Source: Ancylostoma caninum
Lineage: Eukaryota > Nematoda > Chromadorea > Rhabditida > Ancylostomatidae
Direction of reading: 5' to 3'
Assembly: GCA_037903475.1 (NCBI GenBank)
Contig: JBAJFG010000445.1
Coordinates: 868,001 to 932,000, forward strand
Length of the DNA: 64,000 bases
Shown here: positions 32,957 through 43,836 of the stretch, one piece after another
How positions within the stretch are numbered: position 1 is the stretch's first letter
How the letters are laid out: every line of letters begins with the position of its first letter
The notes under the pieces: generated by a model
Told to the model about the DNA's origin: nothing
Databases searched by the model: none
Seen by the model: only the letters and a program-made list of their open reading frames with translations
Program-made: the position numbers and the translations under genes

Positions 32957-33357
32957 ACAGTGCCATAGATCCGCCTCGTCCTCAAGGCGCGCCGCCTGAG
33001 ATCCCACGTGGGGTCCTGCTGGCAGCATTCCCGCAGCCAATCGGCTAAGTATCGATCGCCAGCAGGACGCCACGTGGGATCTCAAAAGTTATTCATGCTT
33101 GCGGCGCGTCAAAGTTTACGCGCCTAGACAAAACTCCACGAAGTTTTCGCGCCGACCCAAAGCGGCGAAAATGGAAACGCGGTTTGTTCGCGCGGCAGTC
33201 GCAACGACAAAAATAGGAACATTGCTGACCCACCAGGATTTGTCTTCTAACTCCTTCCTTTGCACTGTGTATCGGCGCGTAAACTTTGACGCTCCGCAAG
33301 CATGAATAACTCTTCAGGTGGTGCGCCTTGACGACGAGGCGGATCTTCGGCACTGTA
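32957..33357. repeat. Composite palindrome: outer arms enclosing two separate inner palindromes
   Basis: Outer arms 32957-32999 and 33314-33357 pair (ACAGTGCC, GATCCGCCTCGTC, TCAAGGCGC). Between them lie two independent hairpins in series: 32997-33023 with 33058-33084 (TGAGATCCCACGTGG, GTCCTGCTGGC), and 33086-33124 with 33274-33314 (AAGTTATTCATGCTTGCGG, CGTCAAAGTTTACGCG). The second inner hairpin shares both arms and interior with the element at 44474-44703 in reverse orientation. Folded, one strand would give a stem topped by two arms. Confidence 0.92.
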
Positions 33358-33660
33358 CCTTGCAGTTTTTGCACTCAGTTTATCCGCCGAATTCGTAACT
33401 ATTCATTAGAATCTTCCGAAAATTATTCTCAGAGCCATTTAATATAGATGGACGCAAGTGGTATAAATTGACAGTGCGGGAAGATTAGCACGCGTCTCAG
33501 CACCTGTGTGGAACAGGTTAGAACAGGAAGCAGTAGAGTATTGCCGAGAGTAAGGCGGGAGCTATACTCCACCAGGAGTGTAGCAGTCTTCCCGTAGCCG
33601 TCAGTGGCGATAGCTGCCGCGTGTCGCCAACATCGGCGGCCGCGGCGACAATCGATAAGC

Positions 33661-33820
33661 TACAGAGAACTCCAAACGGACGCGGACAAGAGTCAGGACC
33701 GCGGCGCGGCTCTCTTGGGCAGAGTCACGGGAGCTCAGCATAGTGTGCGCCTGCGTCTCTGCCCAAGAGAGCCGCGCCGCGGTCTCGGCTCTTGTCTACG
33801 TACGTTTGGAGTTTCCTATA
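33661..33820. repeat. Foldback element, about 70-bp arms
   Basis: The left arm (GAACTCCAAACG, GGACAAGAG, ACCGCGGCGCGGCTCTCTTG) pairs with the right arm (CAAGAGAGCCGCGCCGCGGT, CTCTTGTC, CGTTTGGAGTTTCC). It has the same layout as 32341-32542 but is diverged in sequence. Confidence 0.93.
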
Positions 33821-33830
33821 CATTTGTAGT

Positions 33831-33938
33831 GCATCGGAGTCCGATCCGGTCGGATAACAAAAGACACGTATTGATCCTCGTCATCCGAAGATAGCTATAC
33901 GTACCATTCGTTATCCGACTGAATCGAACTCCGATGAG
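33831..33938. repeat. Short foldback with possible target duplication
   Basis: GCATCGGAGTCCGATCCGG / TCGGATAAC at the left pairs with GTTATCCGACTGAATCG / AACTCCGATG at the right. The flanks CATTTGTAG (33821-33829) and AAATGTAG (33942-33950) look like an imperfect target-site duplication. The left flank abuts the end of the previous foldback at 33820, so this element lies immediately next to it. Confidence 0.8.
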
Positions 33939-33950
33939 CTATAAATGTAG

Positions 33951-34571
33951 CTATAGGCGTCGTCGCCACAGTCACCGGCGATGGCGACGCAGGATGCTAT
34001 ACTACACGTGAAGTATAGCAGCGGTGTGAGAATAGTAATATCATTGAAATGTGTAGATGCGTAGACAATCAGGGTGTCACGTAGTACTTAATGTAGAGAA
34101 TGCATCAACTACGACGTGACCGGCAATTAGAGCCTCCAGTAACCACTGAGGCTTTGGCGCGCCGCGAAGTGATGCGTCGCGTGTTCGGCAATCGCCCTCT
34201 TCTTGAAATTAGCTATATCCGCGCACTATCTCCCATATTCTTCTCCATCGGTAAATTGAATTCATCTTTATGAAGTTATAGCTTTCTTCGTTCAGATCAT
34301 TTCCTGCAAAGCTTTCGTAGAATTGCCAGTGAAAAGTTATGCTGTGTCTCCGAACATTTCAACCTCCATGGTCTACAATTATTTATGTTCACTGGGTCTG
34401 GTGTGCATTTCCTTCCCATTCGGAAATCTCTGCCCTATTATTTCGTCGCTCCATTCGTTTTCAATCTCGACTTTTTTCTTCGCATTGTCCGATTTTCTCG
34501 GCGTCAGATTGGACACAATCGTATCTCGAACGGCTTAGACTGAAAAGAATGTTCTGATGCTCTCATTTCAG
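33951..34571. other. Presumed 5' flank of the Shroom-like gene
   Basis: Contains the imperfect palindrome TGCTATACTACACGTGAAGT at about 33993-34012 (completing TATAGCA), related to the one at 18979. A CTCATTTCAG acceptor ends at 34571, three bases before the first ATG. That spacing would suit either trans-splicing or a cis-spliced upstream exon. No promoter motif is evident. Confidence 0.4.
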
Positions 34572-34574
34572 GAG

Positions 34575-37500
34575 ATGTCGTCGGTTGACTACGAGACCGA
34601 TACTCTCACCTGTGCCAGGACCAACCGTGTGGCCAGCCAGCGCTTCTATAACCAAGTAATGACGGTGAGTAGTACTTTCCTTGGGAATTTCGATCATGTA
34701 TGACGTTTGGTCAAAGTTGTACCTAATCAATAAGCTCTTTCCGTCATCGTGTGTCCTTTCCCTCTGTATAAATGTTGCGCAAATGGATCGCGGGAATCTT
34801 TGGCGCAAGGCCGACATCAGATCATCTATAGATCATCTAATGCCAAGCGCTGTATACATGTCTCATTCATCCCTCACAAGGTCAGCAGGGTTTTTTCTCT
34901 AAAATGTGAGTGAACGAGGACGGATTCCTCATTCCTTGAACAAATCAACGTTTGGCTGCGAGAGGGGGTTTTTGTGGGAAGTCGTTTGTTGGCGACCACA
35001 AAAACGGGAATCAATAAATGGAGAACTAGTCGCCGGAAAAACTCGTCCCATTTGACAGTTCTCAAGGGCTTTCTTTCCGATTTTTTTTCTGTGGTAAAGC
35101 CCAAATTAGCAGCGCTTGTAGCATGTTTCTGAAATTCTTTCTTATTGAATCAACTTGATGTTGCTTTTCTGCCATCGACCATCGCTCGTCTATTTCCTTT
35201 CTAGTTTATAGCTTGATCCTGTGCATTAGCTTTTTTCTGCACACTTAAGCCCACGGATCGGGAATATTCTTCCTTCAATTATATGTACTTTATTCGCAGG
35301 ATTCCCCCCCCCCCGCCCTTTTTTTTTCGAGCTATTCGTGTATAGAATTTCTTCGCTAGGATTTGTTGCTGGCGTAGCTTTTATATTATTTATTATATCA
35401 TTTTTTTATTACTTTATTTTACACTGCATACATTGCTTATTATTACGTTATTACAGTCGTTTACCTTACTCTTACTACGTCTTAGTAATCACAGAAATGA
35501 CTTCACCAGTTCCCAAACAATTTTATTCACGGAACGTTCATAGGAAGTAGCTATGAGTTCACAGTTGATCTACATCATGACCGGGACAGCCCATCCTTCC
35601 GTTTGTTTGTCGAATCGCATTCTTTCCGTCCTCATGCCGTTTGCGGAATCGATCGATACATGCTTAGCTGTTTAGATAGGCATTTTCGTCACCGCGCACA
35701 CTCCACACCCTGTTTTTTCTCTACTTAAGAGACATATTCTTAGTGTTACATCATAGTTTCTATCCGTTTGGTGACACCATGGTGCAAAACACTTGTCGTT
35801 TTCTTCACCTGCAGCTTTTTTTTTACCCATAAACAGTTGTTTTATGCAAGTAGAGGTATTTTGGCTGTGGATTAGCCGTTCCTTTTGCATAACCTGTTTT
35901 GGAAAGGAAGATAGGGCGGTGATCGCCACCTTGTTGACTCGTCTCGAGGCATGTAACAAGTTGCGGTTGTTTCCTGTAGTGGGAATATAGAGGAGCACAT
36001 TCGCTGTTCTTGAAAAATATCTTTTGAAACCGAAAAAGGAATTGGTCGCCTCAAACCGTTCATGGTCTGTTCCAAAAACGACTATAGTTGAGTGATTGTA
36101 AGTATTTACTCTTTCTCTCGCTTTCCTTCCCAAGTACCGCTCACTTTCCCATGTCTCTTCTTTTCTGGAATTTCTTCATTCTCTCCTCCCCCCCCCCCTC
36201 GTGGTGAAACGACCGAAAGTGTGGATATTTTGTCGCTTCCTGTACCCGTTTATTCTTCTCTTTTCTGCCTTTTATAGACTTGAATTTTACCTAAACAGAA
36301 TAGTTCCACTGCATTCTGCTTTTGTTTCCACCAATTTTGCCTTGAACTTGAAATTACGCTGTACGTTTCTATGAGATCTGAAGAGGTTTGCGTTGCGTGG
36401 CGTATTCGTGCGTTAATTGCATGGTATGCGTTGCGGAGGGGCGGGTCTGACCTTAGCCGGTGAGACCTAACAAAGGCCCTTCGCCAACGCACACCATCTG
36501 TCCCTCTCAGTTTATTATTCAAAAGCTGATTCTCGTGGGAAATCTCTTCTCTCAGTTTCAGAATAAGTATATCCCTAGGTGCTGCATTAGTCGACGCAGG
36601 AATGAAGGTTTGTTTGATAGTTTTACTTCCTGGTTTTCTATCTTTTTCTTTTTGGATGTATTCATGGGGATGTGCAGACAGAATGAGGGTGTGGCGGACG
36701 GAATTTGAGGGATTATACCGAAAACGTTGTAATACTCACCACTTTACATGTTTTACGGTTTTATCAATACTTAAAGCCATGTGAGATCCATATCTTTTCG
36801 CCTGTGGTGACCCTGAACGACCAATTTAGGGGATCGAAAGGATTGCTGAAGCGCGAATTTAATTGTAATGTACCTACGCTGTTTAAAACGAGGAACCACG
36901 AACTTCACAGCGCAATAAATCTTTTCGGCACTTCGAGGGAATTTTGGAGTTCGATAAACTAGTTGGGTAGACATGCAATAAGTGTGAGTTCTCGCCCGCA
37001 TGATGGTTTCCAAGACTTGCTTTCTCGACCAGGCTTCTGAAGAACGCTGAAGTATTTTTTACACCCACCTTATGGGGAATTGAACCTTCGTAATGGATCT
37101 ATCCTTGGGTAAGAGTTATTCTGTGTGCGGTTGCTGAGCAACTCTGTCCAAGCTGTGTGTGCGCATTCGGCTGCAGGTGTGCGTTCTTCCGACAGCAGCC
37201 ATTGTGTCAATGAGTCATCGCAAATTCCTGTCCGATTACGTCATTGCGGCTGGTTCTGGCCCACGTTCCCATGTGCTGCAGCGTATCGCTGACAGTATGA
37301 AACCCAAACACCCCTATAGTTCCTCCTCGAATAACTGTTGCACTTGTGCGCCGCTCCTCCTGTTTTTTTGCTGGTATTCTGTACCGGAGTGCGCGTTCGT
37401 GAGGGCTTTCATTGAATGGTTCGGATTCATATCGAGTCACTTTCCATCACGCGGCGTTCGTTTCACTCGTGAGAAACATGACCTTTCCACTGAATATTCA

Positions 37501-40500
37501 TACTTTATCGCTGCATTTTTATCTTTTTGCGATTTATTTTCTTATTTCTTTGAAACATTTTTGCGATTTGGCACTGTTCTTAGCCTTTCCTTCCGCCTCA
37601 AAGAAATCGTATTGTAAAAATCCTGTTAATGGAGGCATAAGTTGTCTCAAATGTGGCGAACGATTGTTGGGTATTTTTGCATAAAGTTACACAATGTACA
37701 TTCGATTCGTTTTGAGAGTGCGTATGCCACAGGAGCGGCGCTTCTGGCATTGGAGCACACAGCGCGGTCGGTCAAACAGCTGATCCACGGGCTTCTTTTA
37801 AGAGTTTTGTCTTTTGTTTCCTTCTGCAGTTGTTCTAAAAACTAAGAAAGCGCGTGCTGCTTGCCCAGTACCAGTTGCACCGCATCCGCAAAACGAATTG
37901 GCCATATGTTGAACTGTAAGAATCCAAGTTTTGCCTTGTTGTCCACTAAGTACCTCATGCTGTATCAGGACAAATTTTGCTCTATTTTCCCTCTCACTAC
38001 TGCCCCCTCCCTCCGGGGGGGGGGGGGGGTGGTAGCTGGAACTCTACTAAGTATAGCGTAAAAGTTGTGAAGGGTAAAATTTGTTCCTCTTCTGTATATC
38101 AATGCATTAGATGATGCTGATGTGAACATTATCTATAGTTGGAAACATACTACATTCGTGCACATATACTTCTCTCATCGTCCATGTCTTTATCTGCATC
38201 TACGCGTTCTTATCCGGTGTTATTCTCACGTTGCGCTATTTGGGATAAATTGAGGAAGATCACCTTTATTGCTAATTAAATTCGGTTGAGATGACTATGA
38301 AACGTTTGGCCCACCAACAACAACATCGAAGAAAATATTAAAATTTTTCGAAGCGAATTGCTCGAGTTTCGAAGGAGTAGTTAGAATTTAGACCTCTGCG
38401 AACACGAGTCCTCTTTATGGTCTTATCTGAGAAATGTTTCATCCTAGTGGACTTATTATGAGATAACAGTAGTGAAAACCTGGTGGAACTCCGCCATTAT
38501 CCCAGGGTATTTGTAGGTAGAAATATCTCATATTCGCTCAAAAACGTGAACTATGTGCGTTTCAGCCATCGCGAAACTTCTTTACTCAGGACGTGCCTGT
38601 GATGCTACACCGCAGTCCTTCCGGTGCTAAACGCAAAATTCGTCAAAGAAGAGAGGAACAGTGAGTGACATTACTTTGGCCATCCTTTCTCCTTATAAGA
38701 CGTGTTCTTACAGAGGATCTCGGCCATCACCATTTCTTGCTGCTTCATCCTCTAGTCCTGCTCCACCAACTACTACTCCTGATGAAAGTAATTACCGGTC
38801 TCTAATTGATTCGGGTGCTTATCAGTCGATCCTACCTGACTTTGACTCTTCTTTCGTTCCCGTTCCCCAACCGAGGTGAGTTTTGAAGTGTTTTTTTTCA
38901 TTCGAATTTCATTCCAAGTCTTTCTTTCCGTTTCACTATGTTATGTTTTGTTCCCGCGACTTCTGGGCTTGTTCACCGATGTACCTCTGCGAAACACCGT
39001 TTATGGTGTCTGCGAGAAAGGAATCTCAGGAATCCGCGGCCCTGTGTGCGCGGGCGATAACAGAGTCGCGCAGTCGTCGTAGTCCTCAAACACCTTCGTC
39101 ATTAAATGAGACTTCTTATCCTGTCCGTCATCTACGACCGCTTCACATCCTTTCAATTCAGTACGCGCGAAGAGCTTACGGTTCTCCCGATTGTTACAGT
39201 TTAGCTATTTCCACTTATTACATTTCTTCCTCCCATCACGCTTCCTTTGGCAGTTCATCTACTTTTTCACTCGGAGTTGCTTTTGGTCCCATTGCTTGCT
39301 TTTATTGATTTCTTCTTCTATCGGAGCGTATCTCAATCAGAATCATTAGTCTCATCATCTCAAGGTCTACTCTTGCTTTCGCGTTCATCTCCGAACGCTT
39401 TGTGGCCCAGCTGATCCATATCTCTCGAAACTGATCATAGTTGAGAATGACTAACATTTGCATTCCACTCGGCTCTTCTTTCACGTCCAAATGGCTCGGT
39501 CGAATGTCGTGAAATGGAGGCTTGTTCTAGCTTCGAAGCGATGTCCCCTCAGCAATCACTTCTGGTCACCCTCTCTCTCAAATCTGCACCATCCCCATTT
39601 CTTCATCTAATCGTTTCCTGTCTGAAACTAGTCGAGCTGGTAAAGTGGGAAGATCACTTTCAGATAGAAGCCGCTCCGGAACTAGCCTTCCTCAAAATCT
39701 GCTCCCTCTTTGTGCTTTCCACTGTTTCCTTGACATATGTAGAGAATTTCGCATGGTTACCTGAGTTATAGATGAGTTTACAGTTTTTTCTTCAATGGAA
39801 AATAAATAGAGTGAGTGAGAAATGAGTCGAGAATTGGGTTGAGGAGAATAGGCGAATTCCATCTCCTCCGAAAATATGCGAAAAGTAAACTTGACCGTGT
39901 TTGCGCGCGCGTGACACTATTCGGCTTGTTCACCATAGACACGACTCCTCCTTAGGCGTCGCCCGCCGTGGAGGTTTCCTTTGTTCGTTGTTTTATTCCG
40001 CCTCTGCTAGAGGATTTGCTCGCTGTTTTGTCTCAGATGCGGAGAAGCTGCGGTCAGATGTGGTAAGCCAAACAGATAACAACTTGTGCACACATAGCTT
40101 CTCTTTTATCTCTGCTTGTTTGTTTCTTTTTCACATTTTCCTTTGTAGCTCTGGTCAGCTTTGATCTTTTTTATACATCACTTATATGGCGCCTTACGCA
40201 GTGCAACCACTTTTTTGAGAGAGAACTTGCTAGCTGACATCATATTGGTTAACATTCTATACTTGTTCCTTTTATCATAATCACCTGGGCACATTCACCG
40301 CTGGAAAATTCTCTCGTGATTCGTTACGTTTATACTATGAATATAAGTGAAATTCCTGCAATTTACGTCCCGCTAACGCTCCCATGTGTCACTGCCGGAT
40401 GTGGGGCAGCGCAGGGAAGTGTAGGGCTACTTCTTCTGTTGTGTATTTGTAGCGGCGTTTCCATCATCCGTGATTGTGTAGCCTTGATTCACCATCTTTT

Positions 40501-43500
40501 CCATTCTCCGGCTATTCTTTCCCGAATCCTTGTCCATGATTCAGTCGCACGTGCCTTTACGAGCTTCTTGCTTCTTATTGTTGGAGTTGATGCGACGCCT
40601 CAGTTCCACCTCGCTGCTATTTTAGTTTCTTTATGGATTCTTGAGTGTGTATGCTGGTTCTCGACTAATTCCGGATGCATCGCACTCGATGTCCAGTTAT
40701 GCTGTGGGCTCCCTTTTCCATGTTCTTCCATTGAAAAAAGGACAAAAAAAGTCGTGCGTCCACTTGAGCTAGCGGACACTGCTGCGCGAAACATCATTTT
40801 GGCGCAGCAACGACGCGCCAATGCACTCAAATACGATATCCCTCATTCTATGTAACGTAATCTACGTTGTCTTCTTTCCTGAAAAGTTTTTTCGTTAGAA
40901 GTTGAATTTTCCTGATAAAAGATCTTTTCCTAGTGGAAATCACCTGTTCTGTAATTTAGTTTTCTTTTTAAAGTTTTGGTGGATCTAGTCGAACACCTGT
41001 TTCACTGTCTGGTGGCGGGTAGCTTAGTTATTTGATCTATTTCCAGGTTGAACTCTACCTTTTCGACCTCAATGAGTTCGTTAGATATCACCAACACGTC
41101 TATATCAAGCAGTTCAACGCCTCCTCCACCCCCTCATACCAAGCCAACAGTCGAGGTAATTCGCTTACTTCTTGTAAATACTCGGGATTATGAAGAATGA
41201 GTTCCTATATGTGACATAACCGTTGCCGAAAGCAGCTCAAATTCTCATGGCGCATCTCCAAATGTGGATATGTGTAATGCTTGTCGATAAATTCTGGAAT
41301 ATCTTGGATTTTCTAAAAGATTTTCAAGAAGTATTGTGGCGTGAAATTCTGAGAAGGTCACAGACGCGATTAGTAAGGGTAAACCGTTAGTGTCGTGGAC
41401 TCGGAATTGATCTGTTAACGGAGTCGGAGTGACTGCTAGCGATCCGTTCGTGGAACGCCAAATTGGGATTGGGTGCTCTGTGTATTCTTCTGCGCGTGAA
41501 CGTTGGCTGTGCTCTGTTTATACGAAACAGCACCGTAATCTACCGCATTGCTGCGTTTGTTTCTTTGCATTTATCCAACTAAGGTCAACATCTGACGCCG
41601 CGTTTTCGTATCGAAAACTGACCTGAGTACATTCGTAGCGATATGATGTTGACTGAAATTTCATTTTCTATCCCCTCCACTGTCCCGCGGAACTGTACTA
41701 GGTCATGCTGCTATGCTGTAGCTGGGTAGAGAAGTGTAAACACATGAGCTGGTGGGTTCTCTTGAAGGAATTCCTCGCCACAAAGGCTTGTGGGCAAATA
41801 AAGTCAGGCACCGTTCGGCTAGCTTACTTTTTTTCACGATTGAAGGTATGCGTACGTGTGATTCACCTGACCAGTGTCATAGAAATGATGGTGCCTCGCG
41901 TCAATCAGTGCTTGTATGAATGGCTTTCCGCGACAGCATCGTTTCGATAATTTCAGTTTCGCTGACTACATACACTTTAAGGTACATCCTATGCCAAGTG
42001 AAGAAAGAATAGTTGTCCACGATATCGAGATCAAAAAGGAGAAGCCGGCAGTGCCAGCGAAGCCGAAGAATCTGAAAGTTGACCACTTGAACAGGTGACT
42101 TTAATACTTCGCAGATAAGAACGACAGTTATGACACATGAGGTCTATTCATCCTGTCTTTCCTATGTACGCTTCTTCTGTAACTACATTGTACTCTATGA
42201 CGTACGTATTACACTTCTTTAGCATGCAATTTGTATTTATTATGAATAGTGTGCACTCGTTTCAGATCAACAAGCATGGGTTCTCTGGCTTCTCCGATAT
42301 CTCATACCACATCCACGTTTTTAAACAATTTGATCGGGTCACCATCACTTGTCAGTCTTCAGCAGGGCTACAATTCTTCTGATCTCGGATCCCAAGAGCT
42401 AAGAAAACTAGATGAAAAACGAATGGAGGTGAATCCTTTGTTGGTGCTTGCAGTTTTTTTTTCATCTAATCACTGCTAATTCTTTGATATCTGGCCCACT
42501 CTTTTCTCTCATGATAAAGAAGTGCTGTAGCAGCAAACTTGTTGTTTCTTATCCCACGTCCCTTCTCCTTCGTGCTCTAATTAGCTGATCTGAATGACAG
42601 CCTGAATGTTTGGAAGAAAATTTTGCTCTTTTTGGAGATTTTCATTTTGAGGATGGATTATGGCAACCACATGGTTTTATCTTGATACGTTTGGGCAGGC
42701 TTTTGCTGGTATTGATTTCGACACAGCTTTTTTTTCTGTGCAATAAGGAGTAATCATTTGTTGTTTGCGTTAGCAGTGCCACAGAATTAACGTTCTGTTC
42801 AAATTTCTACTGTCATCTGTGGAAATCGAACGTTATACGTTGTTTGTTTCTAGTCGATTGGTTCGGTAAATCGCCGCCTATGCGATTTTGAAGATGAAAG
42901 GAACGCCATTGGAGATGATATGTCGACTAATGAACGGAATGGAGAGTACCTCCTCAGTATCATAGAGAAGCACGATTCATCCTTGGCCAATAAGGTGAGG
43001 TTGCTTCGAGGTGGTAATCTTTGTGTGATTCCTTCCTATTGTGTTATTGAAGTCGTAGCCATTCTTTTCTGTGTTGTCGATGTCGTAGCCATGTTTCAAA
43101 TCTCAGCTGTTTGCTTCAGGTTCGACGGCATCTCGAACATTTCAAAGAACTTTTACGTTTTGAAATGAAGCTACGATGTCTGATGGCTAAGGTGGTCGAA
43201 CACATTCGTAACGGTGGAGATCAGGTTTGTCAACAACCTTTCGTTCAAATTGAATGTGGGCTCTCTGCAATTTCCTGTAGCAGTCAGGCTGGGCCTCTGG
43301 GCAATTAGCCCAGAAAGTGGGAAATGGCAAGATGGATAATTGAAACACGTTCTTTTGCAGACCGATGCACTCTTAGAGGAGTCACGATTGCGGAGGAGAC
43401 TAGCTGACGTGAATTTCCTTCGATTGACTTATGCTCGCAGAGAGAGGGATCTTGAATGTGCTATGGTAAGTTCACCCGTAACATTTTCCGGTGCGATAAC

Positions 43501-43787
43501 GTATTTGTTAATGAAATGATTGCGTTCAAATTCCGCCCCTCTCGAAGTAGCACCTAGATTTGGGAGAACATCTGCAGATAAAAATATAAAATGATCGATA
43601 TCCATGTTTTCGAGGCAGTTAGACAGTTCTTGATGAGCAGAAAAATCAACTGAATTCTTTTTCCAGCGATTTTTCTAATGGATTTTTAGCACATAATTCT
43701 CGCTTTTCCTTAATTTTGACTACCTATCCGGTCGGTATACTTAAAATCATCACTTCACCTTGTTCCACGGCAGGCCTTCTTCATGTG

Positions 43788-43836
<49 letters not shown>

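Noticed and set aside
40316..40855. 179-residue hydrophobic protein read as one exon
   Set aside because: Most of the frame is intron-like T-rich DNA. Only its last part, ending at 40851 before GTAACG, fits as an exon of the Shroom-like gene.
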